A stretch of 64,000 bases of DNA from Actinomycetota bacterium (GCA_020161245.1 JAIUOK010000023.1:1-64000); one strand, 5' to 3'; numbered from the stretch's first letter, positions 8,283 to 16,742 are shown. Translations and numbers: made by a program. Notes: generated by a model from the letters alone, not told the origin.

Positions 8283-9161
8283 TCACGCCGGCTCGACCGG
8301 CAGCCACAGCTCGGACGTCGCGGTCTGCGCGGCGGCATCGAAGTCCAGCATCGCCACGATCTCGGGCCCGGGACGCAGCCGCCACGGCTGGGACGGGAAC
8401 CATTCCGTCGCCGTCGCGGCCCACGCCTCCTGGAGCGCGGCCGGGTACGGCCCCTCGGTGCGGAACACCGCCCAGGTGCCGGCCGGCACCTCGAGGGAGT
8501 CCAGCCCTTCGGGCCGGCCGGTCGTGGCCACCCCGTGCAGGTAGGTGAGCTCCGTGCCCTCGGCGGCGCCGGGCTCCAGGTCGTCGCAGACGGCGAGGAT
8601 CCCGGACGGCTCCGTGTCGTTCAGCGACCTCAGCCGCTTGGTCTCCTCGACAGGGATCGATGCGACGTGCTCGGCGATGTGCGGGTTCACCCCCTCGTAG
8701 ATCAGGGGCACGCGCGCGGCGTGGCCGACGAGGCGGACGGCGGGAAGCTCGACGATGCGGGTGTCCATCGGGCTCGCTCCTCTCACAGTGAGGTGGAAGG
8801 TGATGCGGGGCTGGGTGCGCAGCGGTCCGCCTTCGCGGCGTACATTGCCGGGCGAAACGCCGTGCACCGCCCGGAACGCGCGGCCGAACGCCTCGGTGGA
8901 GCCGTAGCCGTAGCGGACCGCGATGTCGAGCAGGTCGTCGTCGCGGCTCACGAGCTCGGCCGCCGCCAGGGCCATGCGGCGACGGCGGATGTACTCCGAG
9001 AGCGGCATGCCCGCCAGCGAGGAGAACATCCGACGGAGGTGGTACTCGGTCGTGCCGGACTGCCTCGCGAGCGCCTCGGCGTCCACCGCAACCGACGGGT
9101 CGGCCGCCAGCTGCGCCTCCACCGCATCGACCACCGTATTGAGCGCCCCGATCACGTCCAT
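8283..9161 (-). CDS. AraC-family regulator with C-terminal GyrI-like effector domain
   Basis: A 292-residue transcription factor. Residues about 5-105 form an AraC-type double helix-turn-helix (YHLRRMFSSLAGMPLSEYIRRRRM and DIAVRYGYGSTEAFGRAFRAVHGVSPG). Residues about 130-292 resemble the GyrI-like small-molecule-binding domain (MDTRIVELPAVRLVGHAARVPL, then GTWAVFRTEGPYPAALQEAWAATATEWFPSQPW). Such proteins (SbmC/Rob/BmrR type) sense lipophilic compounds. The ATG at 9161 has GAGGAGGTG directly upstream. It sits between chemotaxis and filament genes without an obvious flagellar role and may be a passenger. Confidence 0.88.
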   Translation of the reverse strand: MDVIGALNTVVDAVEAQLAADPSVAVDAEALARQSGTTEYHLRRMFSSLAGMPLSEYIRRRRMALAAAELVSRDDDLLDIAVRYGYGSTEAFGRAFRAVHGVSPGNVRREGGPLRTQPRITFHLTVRGASPMDTRIVELPAVRLVGHAARVPLIYEGVNPHIAEHVASIPVEETKRLRSLNDTEPSGILAVCDDLEPGAAEGTELTYLHGVATTGRPEGLDSLEVPAGTWAVFRTEGPYPAALQEAWAATATEWFPSQPWRLRPGPEIVAMLDFDAAAQTATSELWLPVEPA

Positions 9162-9298
9162 CACCTCCTCGCCGTCCAGTCTGGGCGACGGCGTGGGATG
9201 AGCACCCGATGATCCGTGCCCGGTCCGATCAGCGTGGCGCTCGCCCACGGCGGTGCGAAGTGAACGCGATGACACAGGAGCGCGATGACAGGGAGCGC

Positions 9299-9315
9299 CC
9301 GGCCCTGCGGGCCGG
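9299..9315 (-). terminator. hairpin downstream of the fliS/fliT-like genes
   Basis: A seven-base GC stem (CCGGCCC/GGGCCGG) with a TGC loop, about 100 bases beyond the fliT-like stop on the minus strand. It is a modest stem, so only a probable terminator of the filament gene group. Confidence 0.45.
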
Positions 9316-9414
9316 ATCCCCGGGCGCGAGAGGTCCCCTGCACGGGTCGGTGCCTCGGGCGCGTCCGGCGTCAGCCGCGGCTCCGACTGCCCGGAGAAGC
9401 CATAGCCAGTCGCG

Positions 9415-9735
9415 CTACAGGGCCTGGTCGAGGAAGACCGGGGGCGGGTTGCGATCGGTGCCGGACGCCGCGGTGGTCACCAGGTCGATCTGCGAGCGCA
9501 GCGACGACGTGGCCTCGGCGATCCGCGCGAGCGCGTCGTCCTGGCGCGTGAGCAGGTCGACGGCCCGGGGGACGAGGTGCGCCGGGATCCGGGTCGGCAC
9601 GACGGGGGCCTCCCAGGCCGACGACAGGGAGCCCAGCGTGGCGACGGTCTCGGGGCTTCCGCCGGCGAGGGCGGCCTCGAGCGCTTCGAGATCGCGCTCG
9701 AGGCCGTCCAGGACGACGCTCCACTCGGCATGCAC
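9415..9735 (-). CDS. FliT-like small flagellar protein (putative cap chaperone)
   Basis: A 106-residue, mostly helical protein directly after fliS, the position of fliT or an analogue. Its helices (VLDGLERDLEALEAALAG, VDLLTRQDDALARIAEATSSLRSQIDLV) and size fit FliT-type export chaperones, but sequence identity to FliT cannot be judged here, so the name is by position and shape. The GTG at 9735 has GGAG six bases upstream and lies 12 bases after the fliS stop. The C-terminal TDRNPPPVFLDQAL is disordered in character. Confidence 0.6.
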   Translation of the reverse strand: MHAEWSVVLDGLERDLEALEAALAGGSPETVATLGSLSSAWEAPVVPTRIPAHLVPRAVDLLTRQDDALARIAEATSSLRSQIDLVTTAASGTDRNPPPVFLDQAL

Positions 9736-9746
9736 GGCGGTCTCCG

Positions 9747-10274
9747 TCAGGCCGTGACCGAGAGGGGCGCACGCGTCGTCGGGGCGGGGCGCGCGGCGCG
9801 GACGTCGGCGAGGGCCACGGTGGCGGCCCCGGCGGCGTAGGCGGACACGGTCCCCGACGCGACAGGCGCGGTGGAGGAACCAGGGGTGCCGGCAGCTGCG
9901 GTCGGCCCCATCCCCGCGGCCTGGCGCCAGGCGTCGCGGAGCGGGACGACGTGCGAGCGGACCTCGGCGACGATGGCGGCGTCGCGGCGGACGTTCGCGG
10001 TGACCAGCTGCGTGTGCAGGTAGGTGTAGATGCTGGCCAGGGCCTGCCCGCCGGTCCACATCTCGGTGTCGAGCGAGGTGAGCAGCTCCATGACGATGTC
10101 CTGCGCGTGCACCAGGTCGGCGTGGGCGCTGCGTCCGGCGGCGAGCGACTCCTCCGCACGGTCGAGGTCGAGGACGAGGCGGTCGTAGAGCAGCACAAGG
10201 AGCTTCTGCGGCGACGCGGTCGTGAGCTTGGCGTCGGTGTAGGCCGAGGCAAGCGCGCCGGGGATGGTCGTCAT
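9747..10274 (-). CDS. fliS: flagellar export chaperone FliS
   Basis: A 175-residue protein. The first 115 residues are FliS: AYTDAKLTTASPQKLLVLLYDRLVLDLDRAE, then LTSLDTEMWTGGQALASIYTYLHTQLVTANV. FliS binds the C-terminal helix of flagellin in the cytoplasm and keeps it unpolymerised until export. The last 60 residues are a Pro/Ala/Ser-rich extension absent from most FliS. The ATG at 10274 has AGGAG five bases upstream. It lies downstream of fliC and fliD in the same orientation. Confidence 0.93.
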   Translation of the reverse strand: MTTIPGALASAYTDAKLTTASPQKLLVLLYDRLVLDLDRAEESLAAGRSAHADLVHAQDIVMELLTSLDTEMWTGGQALASIYTYLHTQLVTANVRRDAAIVAEVRSHVVPLRDAWRQAAGMGPTAAAGTPGSSTAPVASGTVSAYAAGAATVALADVRAARPAPTTRAPLSVTA

Positions 10275-10314
10275 CACTGCTCCTGGTGGTCGGGTCTCGG
10301 GCGGACCGGTGCGG

Positions 10315-11646
10315 TCAGCCCGAGCTCTTGCTCGAGCTCGAGCTCGACAGCGAGCCGAGCTGGCCGGACAGCCAGCTCGCCTGGTCGTTGAGCTTGGACA
10401 GCTGGGTGTTCAGGGCGGAGAACTGCGCGGTGAGCGCGGCCTTCTTGCGGGCGAGGCGGTCGTCCCACTCCGAGATGCTCGACGTCAGGGTCTTCACGGT
10501 GCTCTGCCGGCTGGAGATCGCGGTGGTGAGCGACCCGGTGCCGTAGTCGGTCGCCTTCTTGGCCACCGTCCCGACGCGCGTCGCCAGTGCGGTCATCGCT
10601 GCCACCGTCGCATCCGGGTCGGCCGCGGCCTTCTTGCTGAAGGCGGCGGAGTCGAAGGTCACCTTGCCGTAGCGGTCGAGCTGGATCCCGAAGTCGGCCA
10701 GGGTGCCGTTGCCCAGGACGCCGTTGGCCAGGTCCGAGGAGAGGGCCCGGGTCACCGACTCGCCGAGGAACGGGCCGCCGGCCTTGGTGGTCGTGTCGTA
10801 GGTCGACTTGCTGGTGATCGTGCCCAGCGCGGTGTTGAGCGCGCCGACCAGCGACTGGACCTGCGACGTCATGGTCGAGGTGTCGCGCCCCACGCTCACG
10901 GTGACGCCCGTCTCCGGCTTGGTCACCGTGAAGGTGAGGCCGGGGAGCACATCGGTGAACGTGTTCGTGGAGGAGCTCACGACGTCGGTGTCGACGCTGC
11001 CGATCTTGATGACGGCATCGGCTCCCTGCGTGGCCACTGCGGCGGTGCCCAGCGCGGGGTCGAGCCCGGCGACGGTGAACGCTGCCCCGGATCCCGACTC
11101 GCTGGCCGAGAGCGACAGCCGGTAGGCGTCGTCGGAGATCTTGACCGCGATCGCCTTGACCCCCAGCGGGGCCGAGGCGTTGATGGTCGACACCAGCTCG
11201 CTCATGGTGGTGGCGGCGCTGAGGTCGATCGTCGAGGTCGTGCCGTCGGCCCGGGTGAAGGTCACCGGCCCGTTGGTGAGGGCCTGGGCCGAGGAGACCG
11301 CGCCGCTGAGCAGGGTGCGGTGGGTCGCCGCCGTGGAGAGCACGTCGAAGGTCATGGTGCCGGTCTGCGCCGAGGCCGAGGCGGTGGCGGCGACTGTCGA
11401 GCTCGAGGAGCTGGCGGTCTGCGTGTCCCACGTCGTCTTCGGCGAGTAGAGGCTGCCGACGATCTTCTCCGCGGCCGTGCGGATGGCGAGCACCTGCGTG
11501 TTGAGCGTCTGCAGGGCCGTGAGCCTGGTCTGCTCGGCCGACTGCTTGTTCTTCAGCAGGGTCTGCGTGTTGCCCTCGACCGACATCAGCTGCGAGACCA
11601 GCGTCCCGACGTTGATGGTGCCGATGCCGTCGATCGCGTTCGCCAT
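10315..11646 (-). CDS. fliD: flagellar filament capping protein FliD (HAP2)
   Basis: A 443-residue hook-associated protein 2, exported by the flagellar secretion system to form the cap under which flagellin polymerises. It shows the N-terminal FliD_N region (GIGTINVGTLVSQLMSVEGNT, TRLTALQTLNTQVLAIRTAAEKIVGSLY), a central Thr/Ser/Ala-rich domain, and FliD_C (FGIQLDRYGKVTFDSAAF near 325, then WDDRLARKKAALTAQFSALNTQLSKLNDQASWLSGQL). It has no signal peptide. AAGGAG precedes the ATG. A strong hairpin separates it from fliC upstream. Confidence 0.93.
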   Translation of the reverse strand: MANAIDGIGTINVGTLVSQLMSVEGNTQTLLKNKQSAEQTRLTALQTLNTQVLAIRTAAEKIVGSLYSPKTTWDTQTASSSSSTVAATASASAQTGTMTFDVLSTAATHRTLLSGAVSSAQALTNGPVTFTRADGTTSTIDLSAATTMSELVSTINASAPLGVKAIAVKISDDAYRLSLSASESGSGAAFTVAGLDPALGTAAVATQGADAVIKIGSVDTDVVSSSTNTFTDVLPGLTFTVTKPETGVTVSVGRDTSTMTSQVQSLVGALNTALGTITSKSTYDTTTKAGGPFLGESVTRALSSDLANGVLGNGTLADFGIQLDRYGKVTFDSAAFSKKAAADPDATVAAMTALATRVGTVAKKATDYGTGSLTTAISSRQSTVKTLTSSISEWDDRLARKKAALTAQFSALNTQLSKLNDQASWLSGQLGSLSSSSSSKSSG

Positions 11647-11704
11647 GCCGGCGCTCCTTCCGCAGAGAGCGGCCCGCGCGCGTCAGCGGGGGCCGGTCCG
11701 GCGG

Positions 11705-11735
11705 CCTCGGGGGGCGGCAGCGCCGCCCCCCGAGG
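11705..11735 (-). terminator. hairpin between fliC and fliD
   Basis: A perfect 14-base GC-rich stem (11705-11718 with 11722-11735) with a three-base loop, 19 bases after the flagellin stop. It would end or attenuate the abundant fliC message before fliD. No separate sigma-28-type promoter was found for fliD. Confidence 0.75.
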
Positions 11736-11753
11736 TCATGCCGTTCGCGTCTA

Positions 11754-12545
11754 TCAGCCGAGGAGCTTCAGGACGCTCTGGGGGGCCTGCGTCGCCTGCG
11801 AGAGCATGGCGGTGCCGGCCTGGCTCAGGATCTGCGAGCGGGTGAAGTTCACCATCTCCGACGCCATGTCGGTGTCGCGGATCCGGCTCTCCGACGCGGA
11901 CAGGTTCTCGACCGCGACGTTGAGGTTGTTGATGGTGTGCTCGAACCGGTTCTGCACCGCACCGAGGTTCGCACGCGAGGTGGAGATGTCGGTGATGGCG
12001 CCCTGGACGTCGTCAGCCGCCGTGGCCGAGGTGATGTCGAGCGCGGACACGTCCACGGTCTCGAGCGTCACGTCGATCGTGTCGGACGACGAGTAGCCGA
12101 CCTGGAAGGACAGCGGGCTGTTGGCCGAGTCGAACAGGCCGACGCCGTTGAACTTGGTGTTGTCGGTGATGCGGCCGATCTCGGTCTTCAGGGTGTCGAA
12201 CTCGTTCTTGAGCGCGGCCTTCGAGTCGGTGTTGTTGACACCGTTGTTGTACTGCACGCCCAGCTCGTTCATGCGCTGGAGCATCGAGTGGACCTCGGCG
12301 AGGGCACCCTCAGCGGTCTGGACGAGCGAGACGCCGTCCTGGGCGTTGCGGGTCGCGACCTTCAGACCGCCGACCTGCGAGCGCAGGCCCTCGGAGATGG
12401 CCAGACCAGCAGCGTCGTCAGCGGCGCGGTTGATGCGGAAGCCGCTCGAGAGCTTCTCGAGGGACTTCGACATCTGACCCGACGTCACCGACAGGTTGCG
12501 GTAGGCGTTGAGAGCCTCGATGTTCTGGTTGATACGGAGACCCAT
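11754..12545 (-). CDS. fliC: flagellin
   Basis: A 263-residue flagellin, the polymerising subunit of the filament. It has the conserved N-terminal D0/D1 segment (MGLRINQNIEALNAYRNLSVT, EKLSSGFRINRAADDAAGLAISEGLRSQ) and C-terminal D1/D0 (SRANLGAVQNRFEHTINNL, SESRIRDTDMASEMVNFTRSQILSQAGTAMLSQA). The middle is short, so surface domains D2/D3 are essentially missing and the filament should be thin and plain. The ATG at 12545 has AGGAGG eight bases upstream. It is monocistronic or followed by attenuated fliD. Regulation is likely by sigma-28 at the promoter and by CsrA/FliW at the leader. Confidence 0.97.
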   Translation of the reverse strand: MGLRINQNIEALNAYRNLSVTSGQMSKSLEKLSSGFRINRAADDAAGLAISEGLRSQVGGLKVATRNAQDGVSLVQTAEGALAEVHSMLQRMNELGVQYNNGVNNTDSKAALKNEFDTLKTEIGRITDNTKFNGVGLFDSANSPLSFQVGYSSSDTIDVTLETVDVSALDITSATAADDVQGAITDISTSRANLGAVQNRFEHTINNLNVAVENLSASESRIRDTDMASEMVNFTRSQILSQAGTAMLSQATQAPQSVLKLLG

Positions 12546-12577
12546 GACGTTTCCTCCTTGATTCAGGTCTCGGACGT

Positions 12578-12593
12578 AGCCCATCCGTGGGCT
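12578..12593 (-). promoter_or_regulatory. candidate CsrA-binding hairpin in the fliC leader
   Basis: The minus-strand leader contains AGCCCA-CGGA-TGGGCT, a perfect six-base stem presenting GGA in the loop. If the closing pairs open, the loop reads ACGGAT, close to the known CsrA target (A/C)ANGGAT. A second GGA lies in the ribosome-binding site AAGGAGG about 20 bases downstream. Two such sites around the Shine-Dalgarno are what CsrA needs to repress flagellin in Bacillus. fliW and csrA are encoded 4.5 kb away. Confidence 0.6.
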
Positions 12594-12604
12594 GCACGTC
12601 CCTC

Positions 12605-12630
12605 ATCGGCGTCATGCCGGTGGGGCTGAG
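12605..12630 (-). promoter_or_regulatory. sigma-28 (FliA) type promoter of fliC
   Basis: On the minus strand CTCAG (12630-12626), 15 bases, GCCGAT (12610-12605). The predicted start of transcription near 12597 gives a leader of about 50 bases that holds the CsrA-type hairpin. Confidence 0.85.
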
Positions 12631-12709
12631 GGTTTTTCCCGCCCTGTGGTTCCGTCCCAGGCGGTGCGGCTCGCGCCGCGCATTCAGTTGTGTGCTGGTG
12701 GGCCGGCGC

Positions 12710-13585
12710 TCAGGCGCTGGCGACGACGCGGGCGGCGCCGCCCTGCGGCGGGATCTGGCGCAGGCTGGCGGCCTGGGCCACCGCTGCGAAGTAGGCGGTG
12801 CGACGGCGGTCGACGCAGCCGCCGGGGCGGTCGGACGCCGCGACCTGGTCGGGCTCGAGCGAGGCGTTCATACCGTCGCGGACGAGCTCGAGGGCCTGGG
12901 CGCGCATCTGCGAGACGCGGGACTCCGTGACGTCGAGGACCTCGGCGATGTCGGCCATCGGGCGGCCCTGCAGGTAGTACATGTCGACGACGACGCGCAG
13001 GCGCTCCGGCAGCTCGGCCACCGCGGCGCGCAGGTACCGCACCTGCTCGTTCTTGAGCAGCTCGGCCTCGGGGGTGGGCTCGTCGTGGGGGAGCGCGGCC
13101 TCGAGCGACTCCGGCGAGGGGGCGGCGTCGAGCGACAGCACGGTGGTGCGGTGCAGGTCGTCCTGGATGCCGTCGAGCTCGGCGACGGTGATGCCGAGGT
13201 GCTCGGCGACCTCCGCCGGCGTCGGGGTGCGGCCCAGCATGGCTGAGAGGGCCTCGACCGCCTCGTCGCGCTGGCGGCCGGCCTGGCGCACCGAGCGGCT
13301 CGACCAGCTGCGGCTTCGCAGCTCGTCGACGATCGCGCCGCGGATGCGGGTGCTGGCGTAGCGCTTGAACGGGACGCCGCGGGACTCGTCGAACGCCGTC
13401 GCCGCCTGCACCAGGCCGAGCAGGCCGGCGGAGTGCAGGTCGCCGAGGTCGACGTGGCGGGGGAGCCGCACGGCGATCTCGCGGACGATGTAGCCCACCA
13501 GCGGCATGTGGCTGGTGACGAGCTCGTGGCTGTCGGTCGGCATCGCGGTCATGGGACGAGGTTGACGCGCTCCCATGCCCGCCAC
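12710..13585 (-). CDS. fliA: RNA polymerase sigma-28 factor for flagellar genes (FliA/WhiG type)
   Basis: A 291-residue sigma factor. Region 2 is DLGDLHSAGLLGLVQAATAFDES... PFKRYASTRIRGAIVDELR near 47-90. Region 3 follows (RTPTPAEVAEHLGITVAELDGI). Region 4 is LPERLRVVVDMYYLQGRPMADIAEVLDVTESRVSQMRAQALE near 193-235. Missing region 1 and this arrangement are typical of FliA/SigD/WhiG, which reads GCCGATAA-type -10 boxes like those found throughout this island. A tail of about 50 residues after region 4 is unusual. No flgM anti-sigma gene is visible here. The start could also be the ATG at 13552. Confidence 0.93.
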   Translation of the reverse strand: MAGMGARQPRPMTAMPTDSHELVTSHMPLVGYIVREIAVRLPRHVDLGDLHSAGLLGLVQAATAFDESRGVPFKRYASTRIRGAIVDELRSRSWSSRSVRQAGRQRDEAVEALSAMLGRTPTPAEVAEHLGITVAELDGIQDDLHRTTVLSLDAAPSPESLEAALPHDEPTPEAELLKNEQVRYLRAAVAELPERLRVVVDMYYLQGRPMADIAEVLDVTESRVSQMRAQALELVRDGMNASLEPDQVAASDRPGGCVDRRRTAYFAAVAQAASLRQIPPQGGAARVVASA

Positions 13586-13843
13586 CTAACCCGCTGAGCC
13601 CTTTTTCATCGGCTGCGGCGACTCCTGAAGTCCTTGAGCAGCAAGCGTTTTCAGAGACGAGAAGTGACGCTCGACGGTGCTGCCGGGCAGGCTCGAGAGG
13701 TTCCGTGCAGGTTGGTGAGGAACCTGCGACGCCACGTTGAGCAGACCGAGAGGAACGGGTCCCTGGACCGGGGGACCGCTGTGACGCGCTGTCACGTCCC
13801 GCGCGCGGAACGCAGACGCGACCTGACGCAGCGCCACGAACCG

Positions 13844-13869
13844 CTCAGATCGACCGGTCACGGGCCGAT
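13844..13869 (+). promoter_or_regulatory. sigma-28 (FliA) type promoter of flgN-flgK-flgL-fliW-csrA
   Basis: CTCAG (13844-13848), 15 bases, GCCGAT (13864-13869), 77 bases before the first gene. It lies in the 361-base divergent stretch between fliA and this operon. The rest of that stretch shows no gene, and no promoter with the same spacing is seen for fliA itself. Confidence 0.85.
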
Positions 13870-13946
13870 GGGCAGGTGTCGGGCCGCCGAGGCCCGTCCG
13901 CACGATGCTCCGACCGACACGACGCCGACCGACCGGAGGCCACGCG

Positions 13947-14438
13947 ATGGACTTCGCGCTGCTGTCCCGCCTCCTGTGGCGCGAGCGGGACCTGCTCGAC
14001 ACCCTCCTGTTCAAGCTGCATGTCCAGAACCTGCTGCTCACCTCGGGCGATCCCGAGTGGCTGCCGCGGGCCAGCCGCGAGATCGAGGCTGTCCTCGAGC
14101 GGGTGGGCGAGATCGAGCTCGAGCGCGCCGTGGAGTTCACCCGCGCCGCCGCCGAGCTGGGCCTCGACCCCGACCCGAGCCTGCGCGCACTCGCCGGTGC
14201 CGCGCCCGAGCCCTGGGGCTACGTCCTCGAGGAGCACCACGGCGCGTTCGTGATGCTCGCGGCGCGCATCCAGGCCTCCGCCGACTCCAACAAGGAGCTC
14301 ACCGCCGCTGCTGCGCGCGCCACTGAGCAGGTGCTGGCCAGCCTCGACGGCGCCAGCTCCGCTCCCCAGGCGTACGCGCCGTCGGGCCACCTGCGCCTCG
14401 ACGTGCGCCGGGCCGCGCTGGTGGACGAGGAGATCTGA
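13947..14438 (+). CDS. FlgN-like chaperone for hook-associated proteins
   Basis: A 163-residue helical protein immediately before flgK and flgL, the usual place of flgN. Helices such as LLSRLLWRERDLLDTLLFKLHVQNLLL and EIEAVLERVGEIELERAVEFTRAAAELGL fit the FlgN fold (long antiparallel coiled coil that keeps FlgK and FlgL export-ready). Assignment rests on position and helical pattern. The ATG at 13947 has CGGAGG eight bases upstream. Three bases separate it from flgK. Confidence 0.72.
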   Translation: MDFALLSRLLWRERDLLDTLLFKLHVQNLLLTSGDPEWLPRASREIEAVLERVGEIELERAVEFTRAAAELGLDPDPSLRALAGAAPEPWGYVLEEHHGAFVMLAARIQASADSNKELTAAAARATEQVLASLDGASSAPQAYAPSGHLRLDVRRAALVDEEI

Positions 14439-14440
14439 CG

Positions 14441-15820
14441 ATGGGCACGTTCGACGGCCTGTCGGTCGCGCTGTCCGCCCTCCAGGCGCAGCGCCGGATG
14501 CTCGACGTCGCCGGGCAGAACATCGCCAACGTCAACACCCCGGGCTACACCCGGCAGCGGGTGAACCTCCAGGCCGTCGGCGCCTCCACGATCAAGGGCG
14601 TGTGGACAGGCTCGTCCAACTCCCTCGGCGGCGTCCAGGCCGTGGGCATCGAGCGGCTGCGCGACGCCTTCCTCGAGGTGCGCGGTCAGGCGGCCCACGG
14701 CGCCCAGGGCGAGGCGGACGCCACGCAGGGCGTGCTCGCGCAGATCGAGCAGATGTTCCCGGAGCCCTCCTCCGACGGCCTGGGGGAGCAGCTCTCGCAG
14801 CTGTGGTCGGCCTTCCAGGACGTCGCCAACCAGCCGGCCGATATCGGCACCCGCACCGCCCTGCTGCAGCGGGCGTCCGCGGTCAGCGACTGGCTCAACG
14901 CCGCGGCGCAGCAGCTGACGACGCTGTCGGTCGGAGCCGCGTCGGAGGCCCGGTCCAGCGTCGACGAGGTCAACTCGCTGGCGCAGCAGGTCGCCGACCT
15001 CAACCTGGCGATCGGCGACGCCCAGCACTCGGGCCTGTCGTTCAACGACCTCGCCGACAAGCGCGACCTCCTCACCCTGCGGCTGGCCGACCTCGTCGGC
15101 GGCCAGGCCGGCATCGGCCCGGACGGCGCTGCACGGGTGATGATCGGCGGCACCCCGCTGGTGGCGGGCACCACCGTCCGCCCGATGCAGCTCACCGGCG
15201 GCGGCGCCACCCTCCAGCTCACCTGGGCCCAGGACGGCAGCGCCGTCCAGCTCACCGGCGGCGAGGTCAAGGGCCTCGTCTCCGCCGTGGCGGGCGCCAT
15301 CCCCTCGTGGTCGGCCCGGCTCGACGCGGTCGCGTCGACGCTCGCCGCCCAGACCAACGCGGTGCACTCGGCCGCCTACGACCTCGACGGCAACCTCGGC
15401 GGCCCCCTGTTCTCGGGCACCACCGCCGCCACCATCGGCGTCGCCGTCACCGACCCGCGCAAGGTCGCGGCGTCCCAGGTGGCCCCCGGACCGGGCGGCC
15501 CCTCGCTCGACGCGGGCGCGGCCCAGGCCATGGCGGCGCAGGGCGCAGCCCCGGCCGGTGCCGACGTCGTGTACCGCGGGCTCGTCGGCGACCTCGGGCT
15601 CGCCGTCGCGCACGCCGCCAGCAGCTCGGCCACCCAGCAGGCCGTGACCGACAGCATCGACACCGCCCGCGAGTCCGGCGCCGGCGTCGACATCGACGAG
15701 GAGATGGCCAACGTCGTGCAGTACCAGCGGTCCTACGAGGCAGCGGCCCGGGTGCTGACCGCCGTCGACGCCGTCCTCGACCAGCTGATCAACCGCACCG
15801 GCCTGGTCGGGAGGCAGTGA
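14441..15820 (+). CDS. flgK: flagellar hook-associated protein FlgK (HAP1)
   Basis: A 459-residue junction protein between hook and filament, exported by the flagellar system. The N-terminal rod-type signature LDVAGQNIANVNTPGYTRQRVNLQAV (about 21-46) and the C-terminal GVDIDEEMANVVQYQRSYEAAARVLTAVDAVLDQLINRTG are diagnostic. A conserved FlgK core (GLSFNDLADKRDLLTLRLADLVGG) lies near 195-218. It overlaps flgL by one base. Confidence 0.96.
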   Translation: MGTFDGLSVALSALQAQRRMLDVAGQNIANVNTPGYTRQRVNLQAVGASTIKGVWTGSSNSLGGVQAVGIERLRDAFLEVRGQAAHGAQGEADATQGVLAQIEQMFPEPSSDGLGEQLSQLWSAFQDVANQPADIGTRTALLQRASAVSDWLNAAAQQLTTLSVGAASEARSSVDEVNSLAQQVADLNLAIGDAQHSGLSFNDLADKRDLLTLRLADLVGGQAGIGPDGAARVMIGGTPLVAGTTVRPMQLTGGGATLQLTWAQDGSAVQLTGGEVKGLVSAVAGAIPSWSARLDAVASTLAAQTNAVHSAAYDLDGNLGGPLFSGTTAATIGVAVTDPRKVAASQVAPGPGGPSLDAGAAQAMAAQGAAPAGADVVYRGLVGDLGLAVAHAASSSATQQAVTDSIDTARESGAGVDIDEEMANVVQYQRSYEAAARVLTAVDAVLDQLINRTGLVGRQ

Positions 15821-16710
15821 TGCAGGCAGCCATGCGCGTGACCTCGCTGATGATGAGCTGCCAGTCGATGGCGGGCCTCGAGGCCAACCAGCAGCGGCTC
15901 GCGGAGATCCAGCGCCGCATGACCACCGGCAAGACCATCGGGCGTCCCAGCGACGACCCGGCGGGTACGGCGTCGGCCCTGCGGATCCGCTCGGAGCTGG
16001 CCCAGAACAAGCAGTACTCCCGGGCGATCGAGGACGGCAAGGCCTGGATCGACGCCAGCGACAGCACGCTGTCGAGCATGGCGGTGCAGGTGCGGCGGGC
16101 CCGCGAGCTGGTGCAGCAGGGCATCAACGGCACGTCGTCCCAGCAGTCCCGCGACGCGATGGCTACCGAGCTCGAGGGCATCCGCGACAGCCTCATCGGC
16201 CTGGCCAACACCACGTACCTGGGCCGGCCGATCTTCGGCGGCACGACGTCGGGCCAGCAGGCCTACGATCCGGCGACCGGCGCCTACCTGGGCGACGGCG
16301 GCACCGTCGCCCGCCAGATCGGCACGACGGCGTCGAGCCGGATCGACGTCACCGGCCCTGAGGCGTTCGGTCCGGCGGGTGCCGACCTGTTCACGGCGCT
16401 CAGCACGGCGATCACCGACCTGCGGACGGCGCCCGCCAACCTCGCCAACGACCTCGACGCGCTCGCGGCTGCGGGCACGAGGCTGACCACGGCCCAGACC
16501 GACCTCGGCGCCCGGTTCAACCGGCTCGACGCCGCAGCGACCCGGATCGAGGCGACCACGGGCGACCTGACGGCCTCCCTGTCGGGCATCGAGGACATCG
16601 ATCTCGCCCGCACGATCTACGACCTGAACGTGGCCCAGCTGTCCTACCAGAGCGCGCTGCAGGCCACGGCGAAGGTGATCCAGCCCTCTCTCCTGGACTT
16701 CCTGCGATGA
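15820..16710 (+). CDS. flgL: flagellar hook-associated protein FlgL (HAP3)
   Basis: A 296-residue flagellin-like junction protein. The N-terminus has the flagellin/FlgL helix (LAEIQRRMTTGKTIGRPSDDPAGTASALRIRSELAQNKQYSRAI) and the C-terminus ends in the matching helix (IDLARTIYDLNVAQLSYQSALQATAKVIQPSLLDFLR). The GRPSDDPAG turn and LGRPIFGG are typical of FlgL. It starts one base inside the flgK stop with GGGAGG upstream. Confidence 0.95.
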   Translation: MQAAMRVTSLMMSCQSMAGLEANQQRLAEIQRRMTTGKTIGRPSDDPAGTASALRIRSELAQNKQYSRAIEDGKAWIDASDSTLSSMAVQVRRARELVQQGINGTSSQQSRDAMATELEGIRDSLIGLANTTYLGRPIFGGTTSGQQAYDPATGAYLGDGGTVARQIGTTASSRIDVTGPEAFGPAGADLFTALSTAITDLRTAPANLANDLDALAAAGTRLTTAQTDLGARFNRLDAAATRIEATTGDLTASLSGIEDIDLARTIYDLNVAQLSYQSALQATAKVIQPSLLDFLR

Positions 16711-16742
16711 TGGGCGCCGTTGTGAGTGGAGGGGGCGTCGCT

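Noticed and set aside
13586-13640. Sigma-28-type promoter for fliA itself
   Set aside because: GCCGATGA is present on the minus strand, but the nearest CTCAA is 20 bases away rather than 15, so it does not fit the pattern of the other promoters.
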